Source of the DNA: Glandiceps talaboti
Taxonomy: Eukaryota > Hemichordata > Enteropneusta > Spengelidae
Assembly: GCF_964340395.1 (NCBI RefSeq)
Contig: NC_135566.1
Coordinates: 6,432,501-6,496,500 of the forward strand
Direction of reading: 5' to 3'
Length of the DNA stretch: 64,000 bases
A program made the position numbers and the translations under genes. Numbering within the stretch: the stretch's first letter is position 1; the number at the start of each line of letters is the position of its first letter. Positions 1 to 12,326 of this stretch are shown here, piece after piece. The notes beneath the pieces were generated by a model that saw nothing but the letters and a program-made list of their open reading frames with translations, ran no database searches and had not been told where the DNA came from.

Positions 1-731
1 TCTCAAAACTTCCTGGAAGTCACATTACTTGTTAAATTTGTTTTAGATTTATTTGAAAGGACACTTTAGCACTATGTTTGTTTGTTTTATTTTACATCAC
101 ATTCTGTTATTCAATTTTATTAAATTACACTGACCTCTCTTTTAATCTTTGCAAAAGGAAATTCAGTGTCTTTGTTGATCTAATTTACGAGTGATGTTAC
201 ATTAACATACTGTATTCTCACCGAAGTGCCAACATGTAATGGTATTTGTCTGGTGTCAACTTTTACAATTTTCACCTTCAAGGTGAAAGGTGTGACAGAA
301 TGACATCATCATTCAACTGATTTAACAACCTAGTTGTCATAACAAATAAAAAGTAACAATCCCATAGAAACAACCTGACATCACACAGCCCAGGTGACCA
401 TGTGCTTGTAAAACTGAACTATTAACTATATGATTAAAATTGGAATATTTGTTGCATTCGAGTAGATAAACTTGATGTTCATACTCTTGGGTAACCAAAA
501 ACAACTTCAAAAGTTTGTGCAAAATATTTCTACTTTATATTTTGTGTTCAAGTAGATACACTTGATGGTAATATTTCGGTCGTCAAAAAATAATTCCACA
601 AGTTTCATGGACTATTTCTAAAAATAAATACCACAGACCATATTCCATACAATATTCCTATGAAGTTTAGAGATGAAATGGAAAAGGTGAGGGTGAAATA
701 TTAGATTTTAACATCTAAAAATAATACTTAC

Positions 732-842
732 ATCTTGAACATGTTTTAGCATGTCTGTTGCTGTGACGTCATCACTGTCTGACTTGCCAAATGGATGGAT
801 TATACTTTGTAAAAGCGAAATGTAAAAATCGTCAAACGAGTC
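732..842 (-). CDS. coding exon 4 of the UNC13D/BAIAP3-like gene
   Basis: 111 nt (37 codons) between acceptor TGTTTTTCAG (ends 843) and donor GAT|GTAAGT (732/731). It encodes DSFDDFYISLLQ...TDMLKHVQD. This is the segment that resembles the pre-C2A region of UNC13D/BAIAP3 proteins, where the next residues would be an AF-type pair followed by a basic and acidic linker. I could not place the following exon with confidence in 1-731. Confidence 0.65.
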
Positions 843-3800
843 CTGAAAAACACAACAAAATAATTATTTTGTAACTTTTAAATCAAAACTTTAGCATCAT
901 GATGGGAAATGGCCATATTATAGCCGATTCTTCATCAATATTCAGAAATAAGTGACGGAAAAAAATATGAACTTACACGTAGGAGGACTGCATCTCTTTG
1001 CCTTGATCTTCTTTTCAAATGCTTCAACGGCATCTGTTTAAGAAATAACAGCAGTTTACATATTAATAAAAACAAAATGTCAAAATAATTTATTTACATT
1101 TTGGCATGTTTCCGTTCCCTTCCGTTCCGCAAGCTTGCTACTGTTTCTGCAGAGGCAAAGTACTTTTACGATGATAAAGTTATTACATTTAAATTCCTCC
1201 GATCCTGAAGAAGTGTGAACGGTACAGTTTTCAGAATTTGATGATGAAAACACTAAATTGCAACGTGATATGGATGTCGAATTGTAATGAAGCAAAGCTT
1301 ACTTTTAAGTTCGCGTGACAAAAACGTAATTTTGTTAGTCTAATATTGCTGCACGTGTAGAGTGAACGCCCAAGGAGTGGACGCGCGGCGAGATATGGTT
1401 CATGCGATCATGCGATTGCGTCAACTTGTGTGGGTGAGTGCTGCGAAGTCTACTTTTTATATGCGCCTATTCTACTGGCCGGAAGTGACCGAACTAGTAT
1501 TGTCTGGGGATTTCCCCATTGTATTCATTCAAGTTCTGTACACACTGTTGCCGTGGTTGCAGTTACTTTACCAAAACGTACCTCCCAAAAATTCACATGC
1601 GAAAGTTTTAAGCTTTGAGTCTGGGATATCCTAAACATGTACCGTGAACCTTCGATCCGTTCAAAGTACACGAGGTACGGTACAGTTCTACATGTACATG
1701 TATTACAAACCAGATGACACGAAGGCTGCGCAGTTACACACTGTACACTGACTGGTCAAGCGGGACGAAGCAGTACATACCTATACCTTATAGGTTTTTC
1801 AATCTTCTTACCTCACTCTGGTTTATTTTGTTATGTTTGTTCCTGTATATGTTTTTACTCGACGTCTTTTTTTTAGTAGTGTATGTATTTTAATTTTTTG
1901 TTAGTGCTGCTCCTAACAATCTTAGCTTAGTGAGCCCCCGATACACAACCGAATGTGAAGTGAGTGCCATGCGAGTCGTGCTCGATCGACAGCTAGCTCT
2001 CGCCTGTCACCTTTTACTATTAAATTAAACCACACCTGTTTTCTCAATAAACTCACACGGAAGTAAAAAAATATTCCTGTTCAAGCAGTTCTTGCAATTT
2101 TCACCATGCACGACTGCGTAAATTTTACGACACATGGAGTTCGACAGTCCCAACTATTGTAATTTGTATGGTGCAACAGACGATAAACTTTTCATGAGCC
2201 AAAATATTTGAATGTATACAAACCTTAACTTGTAAAGCCATTCTTCTCACTGACACTACAACAATATAAAGTCTCAATCACAACGGTATGGTCGATGGCA
2301 CGGGGATAGTACTAAAATGAGCGTTTTCCTCCGAAACGTGTACGGTCAAGTTACGCGAACAGACAGTGTTATCTAAAGTTAGGAACCTAGGCAAATATTT
2401 AGGGTATCATGACGTCACAGATTATAGACGATAGGATTAGCAACACTGCGACCTCGCTACATCACTGTCGGAGGGACGGTGCGGTGTAGTTGTGTGTGTG
2501 AAACCCGAACTGTGAAGTGAGCGCGAGTCGTGTGATTACATTCTTTTATACTACGCGTATTACAGTATTTATCATTTATACAACGGACTTTTAATCGCAC
2601 AGTCTGCGGCTTTTCCGCACCAACGCATCTTAATTCAAAATATTCAGGAGTGCTTTTGTTACAAAGAAATATTTGTCGCTAATGTCATTTCGGCCCACTG
2701 GAAGATTTAAAAAATTTCTTTCTTTCAATATCTTTGATAGCCTTTGAATAACTCGGATGCCAGTTTCAAACCATGTGTATAATCTTACGTTGAAGTAGCC
2801 CATCTTTTAAAATTAGCATATGACGATATGTAAATCCCCGAGGTACGTCAAGGCGGCATCCACTCGTGGTAGTTCGACTATGAGTAAAACTTTCTTCAAA
2901 TAAAAAATAGCTAGAGTCTCACGGAAACCATCACTGTGTGACCTGATCGACTGTGCTTTACATTGAATAGTAGAACACACTTTACAAATCTATGTATCAG
3001 TTACACCAATATGATATTAAATATCTTGTCCTCCAAGTCGCCAGTCAAAACTTGAGAGGTACGGATATATCGTAGAGTTGAAAACCCACCCGGGGACGCA
3101 AAATTTCACTCACATGTATATCCTTACTACACAGGAGCGTAATGGGAGGGGTGGGGTCTTTAATATCATAAAATTTCAGTAATAATATAGTATATTAGTA
3201 ATTCATGCTGCAGAATCTATTTCTGCTAAAAAATGGCTGTAGTCCAGCGAATAGCGTGACCGACTATCAGCAGGTAAATAGCAGTCTCAAGAAACTTTAG
3301 TGTGAAGTCCGTAAGAAAACTTTAATTTGAGAAGTGGTTTTCTCTTACACTGAAAATGACTTCGTCTAGATTTGAGTCGATGTCCGACTAGATATGAAAC
3401 ATGATTGACACGAGTAAATTTGCAAAGTCACCAGTCACAGTCGTCTGTTGATTCACCGATTTAATATTCATGATAATTAAATGCCAATATATGCACGTGA
3501 ACTCGCCAACTTCAAAGGTTTCGGCGTGAGTTGAACATCTGAACGTTAAACACCGTCGATTTACTTTACCCTGATTGTGACGTCATTGTCCGCATTCTTG
3601 TGCCATATAAAATGTCCTGTACCTATATTTAGATTACTTCACCGGCAATCTATTAAGTAAAGTAGTTTTTTAGAATGGATGTGATTATTTACCCCTACTC
3701 GAAGGATTTCCTTTCTGTCAAAACCACAGTGACCGTTAAATACCACATGAATGTGCAAAATAAGGCTTGATGTTGACAAGAGCCATTCATTGGAATGTAA

Positions 3801-6181
3801 GCTTACTGTCTAAGAAATCACAAGTTCTGACTATAAACAACTTGATTGACATATCTATAGCGTAGAGAGGAAAATATGATTTTGATGGATTGGGTATTTC
3901 TTTTGATAAGCGTTTACAGTTTCCTGCGACAAATCAGGGGAGCGGATGAATGGGGGCGCCTTTCACTTCAGTGTACAGCGGGCACCTATTGAGTTGTCGA
4001 TTACAAGTGAACATATTCACTGTATGATATAGCTACTGAAAAAGTATTTATTTTGGCAAAAAAACAGCGGAAGGACAACTTTTCTCATTTTGTCTCCATT
4101 TTAATTTGACAGATTTCTTTTTTTTAATACGGTAAAAGTGTACTTATTTCACTTTTATGAGTATAAGTGCCTATAGATGGATTTTTAGGGAAATCACAGG
4201 TGATTCAACATTCAAGCTGATTTATTTGGCACAACATAGTATCAGCCAAATATTAGCTAAAATAAGTTTGGAGAGTACCATCACGGTAATCCCTAATTTG
4301 CCAATGTGCAAAAGGGATTACAATTTTCTAAATTTAACAAGTGTCTTATCTATGTAAATGATCTGTAGTCATTGCAACATATTACTAACATATTGTTACT
4401 CAGCTACCTGTAACTTGTCTACACTACTGCTACAGTGATGAGTGACTCCGCAATGTATAAATTTCTGATGGTTACAACGCGGCCTTGGAGTCATTCACCA
4501 CGCCAGCAGACCACTGACAGGCTACTGGGTTGTGGGGTGGCAATTAAAAGCTGAAATAATTCAAGTTCAATATGACGCTTAACTGTCGGAAGTACAAGCC
4601 TTGGTATCGAAAGCATTCATAATCATGTACTAACAACAACATTAATTTTCCAAAAGTTAAAAAAAATGGGATGAAATCATAATGTGCGTGTACCAATGAT
4701 ATGCAGTTCCCATATCATCACGAGTCCAAATTAACATTATGATGTAATGTCTACAGGTGCACGTGCACAGTGACTTACCGGTAGATTACGTAGAAAGGAC
4801 AACATCGTTTAGTCACTATGGCAACGTATGCTCGGATAAATTCGTCACAAATGTGAAAATGGCTTAACTTCTTGCGAGTGTTTATGTATTGCTGTGGCAA
4901 GGCTAAGGGTAGAAGACAGTGTACATAATTTGCATACCACCGTTGATAATTGCGATGGTATATGTAATATTTTTAGAATTATTGGTTACACTTGAACAAG
5001 CCCTTCATTAAAACATCATAACTGTAATTGAGACAGATACAAACCAGGGGATTGTCCGCGAACGGGAATCTCAGAACAGTAAAACACCATAATTCAATTT
5101 GTACATTTGGTTCTATGACTTCTCAGTCCTCTACACACGGAAGGAGAATCCCAAAGCCACGGATAACTCTAGACTACAATTTGTGAAGTTGACAAGAACT
5201 TACCATACTTGGACAGAACGACAGCGTTCTCAATCTTTCTCGTAGTGTTGTCTTTTTTGGAGCTGACTTCTTAGGTTCCACATGGGTGTAGAATGGATTA
5301 CTGGCGTCGAAATCTTCATCGTCAGATATCGACAGAGTTTGTTGTAACTCGTACACTTCTTTTTGTTGTTGTAAATTTCCTATTAAACATACTGGTCTAT
5401 ATTGACGACGAACATCAAGATCATGCAACCATTTCATAATCTGCGTAAATAAAAGGACTCGATACAGTTAAAGTAATCCCGGAAATCTTCTCCAAATGTC
5501 ACGACAAATTACTGAGTTTCTCCCTTCCTCTCTGTCAGTATTACAGTTGGTCTGTATTCCTGTCAATGTTTCCCTATCGCACCTGTCTTCATTTTAGTAA
5601 TACTCTGTGTCTGTCTGTCTGTCTGTCTGTCTGGCTGTCTGTCTGGCTATCTCTCTCCTTAAACAAATAAGTCTTAAACCCTTACTGTCGCCGTATATGT
5701 ATGTGTATCTATCCCACATCTCTGTATTTGAAGGTAGCAACATAATAACTACAATCACCAATCATGTTTTTTTTTTTAATTCGGTGTATGATCCTACATT
5801 TGTAGCACATTTGGAATTTAAAAGGTAGATCAGTCAATTCAAGTTTGAAAAGACATCATTCAGCAGAGTAAAAAAAGAAAAAGTTCATTAAATTGTCAGT
5901 ACTTTCCCCTATTTTTCTTTGATATGACTGGCCGAAAAATATACTCGTGACCTAAGGATCTTGTCACTACGAGTCGCTAGACACGTAGTGAGAAAGCCCT
6001 TTAGGTTACGAGTAGTTTCCTTGGCTGAAGAACAAATGTTGGGAATATTAAATATCTAACTATTCATATGCGAATAAGGGAATACACCTACCTGTCGTTT
6101 ACATTTCTGTCGCTGTAGCTTAAATCGTTTCGTCATTTTCATTTTCTGCTCAGTACGAACGGTTACAATTTGATCAGTCAT
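732..6181 (-). CDS. 5' part of a probable UNC13D/BAIAP3-family (Munc13-4-like) gene, four coding exons, runs off the left edge
   Basis: Seen: four minus-strand exons (6181-6092, 5440-5204, 1033-977, 842-732) end at GT donors and start after AG acceptors. All junctions are phase 0, giving 30+79+19+37 = 165 codons without a stop. Residues 1-30 are basic (MTDQIV...QRQKCKRQ). Residues 60-110 contain an acidic patch (SDDEDFDASNPF), then a basic stretch. The last exon reads FYISLLQSIIHPFG...VTATDMLKHVQD. Known: in UNC13D and BAIAP3 a conserved segment of type LYTVLxRxG...LLxYLQ-acidic lies just before the first C2 domain, and these proteins dock and prime secretory vesicles through C2 and MUN domains. 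Inferred: exon 4 is that segment, so the C2A, MUN and C2B domains should lie beyond the left edge. The identification rests on about 35 residues. The N-terminal 110 residues match nothing I know. The splicing model is stronger than the family assignment. Confidence 0.6.
977..1033 (-). CDS. coding exon 3 of the UNC13D/BAIAP3-like gene
   Basis: 57 nt (19 codons) between acceptor CTTAAACAG (ends 1034) and donor CGT|GTAAGT (977/976). It encodes MPLKHLKRRSRQRDAVLLR, a strongly basic segment. The first codon is ATG, so this exon could also start translation itself if transcription begins downstream of exon 2. It is separated from exon 2 by an intron of about 4.2 kb. Confidence 0.6.
2224..2241 (-). 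CDS. possible alternative first coding exon (MALQVK)
   Basis: On the minus strand GAAGAATGG (ATG at 2241-2239) opens six codons ending AAG|GTTTGT (donor 2224/2223), in phase 0 and so compatible with exon 3. It lies immediately downstream, in gene orientation, of the CpG-richer block 2240-2560. Seen: ATG, donor and phase. Inferred: promoter use. A six-codon match with a non-consensus donor can arise by chance. Confidence 0.3.
2242..2560 (-). promoter_or_regulatory. possible internal promoter, CpG-richer block with a CRE palindrome
   Basis: This intronic block has many more CpG dinucleotides than its surroundings. It contains a perfect TGACGTCA site at 2410-2417. It lies upstream of the candidate alternative first exon at 2241-2224. 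There is no TATA box at a convincing distance. The call rests on composition and context only. Confidence 0.25.
5204..5440 (-). CDS. coding exon 2 of the UNC13D/BAIAP3-like gene
   Basis: 237 nt (79 codons) between a good acceptor (TTTTATTTACGCAG, ends 5441) and the donor ATG|GTAAGT (5204/5203). The peptide begins IMKWLHDLDVRR. It has a central acidic, probably phosphorylatable stretch (SISDDEDFDASNPF) and ends TLRERLRTLSFCPSM. Codon-like composition, both splice sites and phase 0 at each end make this the best-supported exon in the window. Confidence 0.72.
5604..5646. repeat. (TCTG)n microsatellite
   Basis: About ten TCTG units with two interruptions, in intron 1 of the minus-strand gene. 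Confidence 0.9.
5900..6046. repeat. foldback repeat, copy 1 (about 30-bp imperfect arms)
   Basis: The core 5942-6014 is an imperfect hairpin: an arm starting TACTCGTGACCTAAGG pairs with an arm ending CCTTTAGGTTACGAGTA, around a GAGTCGCTAGACAC centre. The same core and parts of the flanks (tactttcccc.atttttctttgatat on the left, a ttggatgaa-like stretch on the right) recur near 56500-56690, so this is a dispersed MITE-like or foldback family. It sits inside intron 1 of the UNC13D/BAIAP3-like gene. Confidence 0.65.
6092..6181 (-). CDS. coding exon 1 of the UNC13D/BAIAP3-like gene
   Basis: The ATG at 6181-6179 opens 30 codons ending in KCKRQ, followed by the donor CAG|GTAGGT (6092/6091). The peptide is rich in K, R and Q. 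Upstream in gene orientation (6182-6300) is AT-rich with no clear TATA box. The start is the first ATG in this open frame and the context before it is AACA. Confidence 0.6.
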
Positions 6182-7756
6182 TGTTCATCTAAACAATGTC
6201 TAACTGTTTTACACAATGAAATACGTATTGTTTGACAAACAGTACTTATAACAAAGCTTATCGCCTAACAGGAAATCATTTCAATATTTATTCATATCTA
6301 ATACATGGAAATTGATGATAAAGTCAAATTGTCAATTTTCCATTCATTTCACATAGCTTCTCGGAACACAGTGTCCATGGTTATACATAGCACCATTCGA
6401 CAGATGGGACCTAAATATAGAAACTAAACGCCAGACTACATCCGTACGTGCGTACATTGCTCTTAACACAGTCACCAGTATTTGAATTGACCATGAGTAA
6501 CTGCAGCATTAAAGCAAATAGGCTATTTCAATACCATATAGTATTAATTTTTTTATTTCATTTTATACATACAAATACATCATTTGTGCTATGAAATATG
6601 AAATAATATGCTATCTAATTGAAAAAAAGACAGCTAAGTGGCCTGAGTGTGCGTGTTCCCTATCATATAATATCTAATAATTAGTGTTCTCTTTATGTGC
6701 TTTTATTTAATTTCTTGTATATAGTTTTGTTTTTGTTTTCTGTCCGGTAGGTATAGGGGGATTTAATATGTAATGTTATTAATTATACAATTGATTTAAA
6801 AAGTGAAATGAGACAACCCATCCTTTTGCAAATTCAATCTTGACCGTCACTGACTGTTAACATCCTTTGTCCTTGATTGTATACCTATGGTCAACCCACG
6901 GTCCTTCCAAAAATGCTGATAACCCAGTATCTTGAACTCAGCATTGACCATTTCCAATCTTTAAATAACAACGTGATATTCTGTGTCGTTACTATACTCA
7001 ATACTCGTGACGTCACCTACAGTTACAGCTGTACTGGTATGGTAGCTATGCCTAGTTATTTCCACCACACAGGCATTACATGTAACACAGCGGGAAGATG
7101 GGAGTGAAATGACTGAATCATTGAACTCTACCGAACTTGAGATTGCAAATTAAAACTACTTACATAAACAAATTGATGTTTTAAGGAGTGTTTTGAAAAA
7201 ACTTAAGACCACATTGTTCCGTCGTCTGAGGAAAAACCCAAGCTCACGATCCAGACATTATTTTCTGCTTTGGTAACGACACGTATTGTACCGTTGTCAC
7301 GGCAAAGGGCGCACGATTTTACTATAATTATGGGAAAAACCCGTAAATGTCACCGCTTGAACTCATTACGAAATAGCAAGTTATTCTATAGTTTATTAAC
7401 CAGTAATAATAAACAAATGAATTTTCCAAGTGATGATTTAGAAGTTGAAGTGCGTTTGTAAATTCACAAGAACTATAATCCACTTAATATTAATTATCTT
7501 CAATGCTCGTGTTATTCTTTTTTCAAAATCGTTGCTATAGGTACGCTGTAATGTTATGATGTCAAATCACACGTAGTCACGCGGATCAAGTAATACACAA
7601 CCCGGATATTTTCTAATACTCGTGGAATACCATAACACTAGCATTTACAAAATAAATAAATCTGTTTTGTAATTAACCAGACAGCCGAATCCTAACGAAC
7701 GAACGAACAGGCAAACAAAGAAACGGAAATTTGGCAGATCGACTCATCGATTGCTT

Positions 7757-7800
7757 GGACTGACTGACTGACTGACTGACTGACTGACTGTCTGACTGAC
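7757..7800. repeat. (GACT)n microsatellite
   Basis: About eleven GACT units with one interruption (gtct). The serine/glutamine-rich open frame over it is only the repeat. Confidence 0.9.
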
Positions 7801-8204
7801 ATGGAGTGACTTGAGACATGTGATTGTAATTGCCTATTTGATTGATCGATACGTTTGATTGATAAATTTACTACCAAACCAGAGTGACTATAGTGTTTCA
7901 ATTAGGCGACACAATGTTACATCTCACACAACACACATAAACAGTTTTGTGTTTGATTCGTTCTTGTTTCATCCGACAGTGATGTTGATTTGTGTTCACA
8001 GTGAGATAAACTGTAACATTCAATATGCTTGCGCGCTATCAGTGTCTTTATTTTGTTTAATGTAATTTGTAACAAAAAACGTTTTGAGAGATGTAAAACA
8101 AACATCTAAACTCTACAGTCACTCTGGTATGGTAGTAATATGGGACCACAGTGGAAATAAGTTTTTATTTTTTTCTGTATTAACCCTTCCCCACACAATA
8201 TTGT

Positions 8205-8280
8205 ATATATTGTATGTTGCAATTGTGTTCTGTATAATGAATGTTTGTGCTGAAATAAATCAAATCAAATCAAATCAAGT
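8205..8280 (+). mobile_element. possible 3' tail of a truncated non-LTR retrotransposon, ending in (CAAAT)n
   Basis: A T/G-rich segment (gtatatattgtatgttg...) ends in an AATAAA-like signal followed by four CAAAT-type units. Many CR1/L2/RTE-like elements end in this form, with a short tandem tail. A second example of the same layout is at 29930-30008. No coding part is seen. It could equally be chance AT-rich sequence next to a microsatellite. Confidence 0.35.
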
Positions 8281-10148
8281 GTATAAGAACACCTGTTGGA
8301 GTCACTGCAATTGCAATATATCTAGTCTAGACCCCTTGTAACCTCTTAACCCTTGCGTTAGTCAATTACATTACGTCATTTTAATGTGACGTATATCGTG
8401 TACTACGCTATTACAATTAATTTTGTTATGACATTTATCTTCTCTATTTTGATGTAAGTTAAATGAATATTCGATAATTAAATTATCTGCTGCCTTCACC
8501 CATGCGACTGTAAATTTAGGGTACCATTAACAATCCATGCTGCTTCAGCCGTTTTTAATACTGCTAGTACGCATGTAACGCTACTGTTTATATGTATACA
8601 TGTATCGTGCCATCACACTACTGTCATGATCCTTGATAGTGCTTGGTTCTCTTCTCTCCCCGACAGCTTTTAGTTCGAGGCCCAAGCTATAATTTCATAA
8701 ATCTTTAGAATTTTTCCAATTCCAGTCATTCCAAATACATATTACATACTACATTGTTTATAATAACTTCCTTGCTTCTATGAAATATGAGTCATACTTG
8801 ATATTCATAGTCAATTCATATTATGCTCGATTGTTATTCAAATTTGTTGACTAATTATCTAAATAGATCAACCGGCAACATTCATAACTAACAGATGGTG
8901 CTATTTTCAGACGCATTTCTAGCAATCGTTCTCTAAAAAGGTACTCCGAAACACAGCGAATAACTACCATTTATGGTCAGACAATGATGTAAATTTCACC
9001 GAAAAACTTGTTGGTAAGCAACAATGGAGTACTTCCTACAACCATACAATTAATTAACCTTATTACGTTTAATTGGAATGTCATTTACTGGAAATGTATC
9101 TCTGTCCCAAATTTCCCAATTCATCATATTTTTGTAAAAATAGAAATGTTAGTGATAAGAAGACAGATTTATGATTGATAGCAAATTATCTTTCCAGCAA
9201 TTGTGAAGTTGGCAAATTACAGTTACCATATAGAAGCGAGTTAACAACCTAAAATAGAATAAACGTCATCTGACGCACACAAAAATCTTACTACTAACAC
9301 GTGACTGGATCGTCTGGATTGGCAAAAATCTTACTCACCGTGGCATTGCTACATTTTATCGTTTTGCGCGGCAAAAGAAAAATCAGTACTAACAATTGTT
9401 ACATTTGAATCCTTTTGGTGTTGATCACTTAAAGAATAGTTCGCGCAAACAAAATGTAGCGATGTTAGTAAGTTTTTTGTCAAACCAGACACTAGATAAA
9501 ATATAGCATCTGCAAAGCTTAACATTTTTGTCGATTCAGACGACATTCTGTTTTGGGTTAACTGGCTTCTGTTGTAATAAAGTTGACAGACCGATACCAG
9601 TTTCACAGAAATTTACTGGCGAATTAAAATGAGGAGGAGGAGGACGAGGAGGGGATGTCTGGTCACGAGATGGTCATTGGTTATTATCATAGTTTTCAAT
9701 TCATTCTGCCTGTTTCTGTCCGTCTTGAATAATTATGGGATGCCGAGAATGACGACAATATGACAACGGTGACTAAAGTTGGAATCTGTTTGAATCTGGT
9801 CTTTGTATTTTCTCCGAGTCGAATCGACTCTCACTCTTGGTGCATTAAATCTCTGTATATTATTAGCTAGATATTATATTACCAACATATTTTCAATGTC
9901 TGACTGCATGATATGATTTCGTAGAAGCTAGTTTAATTCTGACGTAACGACTGTGGATGAAGGGCAAATTGTGGAAATATGATTTTGCTGAGTAGACGAT
10001 CGGTTGGTTGAGAACAATGTCAGTATCAAAAAAGGCTCTCCTGTAAATCTCGTTGGCCTATCACAAAGGTTTCTTTTAATTTCCCGGACTATATACGCCA
10101 ATTCAGCGAGTTCTGATATACACTATTACGGTACATGAGTGCTTTTGG

Positions 10149-10150
<2 letters not shown>

Positions 10151-10200
<50 letters not shown>
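10151..10200. repeat. (GT)n microsatellite
   Basis: 25 uninterrupted GT units. Confidence 0.95.
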
Positions 10201-10201
<1 letters not shown>

Positions 10202-10409
10202 ATAGCCTGGGCAGATCGTCCAGAAGATTGAATTAACAATGACAGGCTTTGGCAAAGTAGGTTTAAAAGTAAATGTATCATTTATTTACTTTCCTCCATA
10301 ATTTTGACCAACTTTGATAACCGAAATAGACAACATTGAAACGAGTAAAAATAGATAAGCGGGTATTTTGGTATTGTTCGGCACCTTTCACCAGGGCATT
10401 GACAGCGAG

Positions 10410-10427
10410 CCCCCCCCCCCCCCCCCC
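10410..10427. repeat. poly-C run
   Basis: 18 consecutive C. The poly-glycine open frame on the other strand is an artefact of this run. Confidence 0.95.
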
Positions 10428-11283
10428 AACGATGCGAATGGATGTTTTTGTGTGTGGCTAGGAATTCTGCGTAACGACCGCAAGGAGGCGCTGCATAATG
10501 AGAGTGGACGACCACAAAGGCCGACATGAGCATGAAGTCCAGCTCAAGCATGTAATGTCACCTTCACTCGTACTGTTATTTCTCCGACGTACAGGATTAC
10601 TCGAAATCGTAGAGTACTACTGTCTAAGCTTTAGGGTACAAGACGTTAAGACTTAGGCCTAGCTTATACTGAGGGGTGTGGATGAAAATCTCGAGAAGGT
10701 CTTCAATACATGTATGTTCACAAATGCCAAATTATGAGTCTATATATGGAGTAAGTACTCGTGTTGTTACATTAACAACCAAGGCAAAATAAAACAGCTT
10801 GGTAATACCGATACTTTAATAAAACAGCATGAAGTAGCGATTCAATATAAACGTCTATACATCAGAAGAAATAAAAATGATATTAAACCACACGCTGTTA
10901 CCATAGATACGAAGAAAGTTGAAAAAATGTCTCACAGAGACAAGTACGTACTTTGGGTTGCATGTTACATAGAAATATGTGGAATGATTTTTGTATCGAA
11001 GGATTTTAGAGTACAATCTTTGAATGACAACACTGTACACAAACTCACATTGACTACGTAGGAGTTACACAATCTGCTTAACAGCAACACTCCATGCACA
11101 AAGCCCAACGAGATGTCTCTCTGGCTACATCTAAATACTTCAATTACATATACAAATACAATATACAATTATTTGAGATCTCTTCGTGGACCAGTCTCGT
11201 ATTAGAGTACGTTTTTGTTTGATGACAGAATTGGTGGTTGCAATTGGTTCAGTCCCATCCAATATATCATAGTTATCAATTCG

Positions 11284-11438
<155 letters not shown>

Positions 11439-12047
11439 GCATTCCTTGGAATTTACAGATAATAACCCTTTGAAATTCGAAAAAGAATGGAAAAATATCA
11501 ATTTGAAATTAAATGAATAGATGGTCCACCTCTTTTCATGTACCGGCAATTTGAAATCATCTGAAATATAATGGCACCCGACTACATTTTGCCCTAAAGT
11601 ATTCATGCTATTAGTAATATGTGTCGCAAGGGGAATGGTATACGGTTTGTATACATTCTGGTGGAAACGGAGATGTGTTTTTTAATTGATGAATACCGAC
11701 TGCAACGTTTAGGATTTAACAATCTGTAATGATAGCTAAAACCTTGCCCTTAAGCGACTTGTTCTACTTGCAAATCTTTCAGTCACGTACCATGAAATTC
11801 ATATGACTGTCACGGTTTATGGAGAGGCTTGGAATGATTATGTTTGCAGTCTTGAGAACGTTTGAGTGTGGCTGAAGAAAAGAACTCACTCCAGATGCGT
11901 TTCTTCCTTACAGGAAAGAGTACCTGAATCAGATTAAGATAATCCATATTTTATTTTTATCGTTAAATTTGAGGATTGTCTCGTTTAAAAGATGTTGGGT
12001 TTTATGTACACGAAATGTTTGGAATCGGACGCACGAAGTAGAATTAT

Positions 12048-12054
12048 GTTTGTT

Positions 12055-12119
<65 letters not shown>

Positions 12120-12143
12120 GCCTGTCTGTCTGTCTGTCTGTCT
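12048..12143. repeat. (TTTG)n/(TCTG)n microsatellite
   Basis: Short TTTG run followed by about twenty TCTG units with one cctg variant. Confidence 0.95.
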
Positions 12144-12245
12144 TGTCAGTGTGTCAGCTGTGTAATTCGCACCCGATTCATAGCTACTGTATTTTTGAAC
12201 TCTTTTCGTTTGTCATGTTGTATTTATGCAGACTTAATATTCTAA

Positions 12246-12326
12246 CAATAGAGTACTTAATCATTATATTAAATAGAGTAAATATTAAATAGAGTACTTA
12301 AATTAAATAGAGTACTTAATCATTAT
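12246..12326. repeat. short minisatellite, AATAGAGTACTTA units
   Basis: Four imperfect copies of taaatagagtacttaa(tcatta), spaced 16-24 bp. One copy has lost the acttaa part. Confidence 0.75.

Larger units (their letters stand above)
1034..5203 (-). other. intron between exons 2 and 3 (about 4.2 kb)
   Basis: No other coding exon that keeps phase was found here. It contains the candidate alternative first exon and promoter (2224-2560), a diverged direct repeat (1941-1980 and 2499-2533) and a CRE palindrome (3578-3585). The rest is unremarkable single-copy-looking AT-rich sequence. Confidence 0.5.

Noticed and set aside
1362-1634. 90-codon open frame in a CpG-richer stretch
   Set aside because: It lies within an intron of the minus-strand gene, has no recognisable domain and has no splice support.
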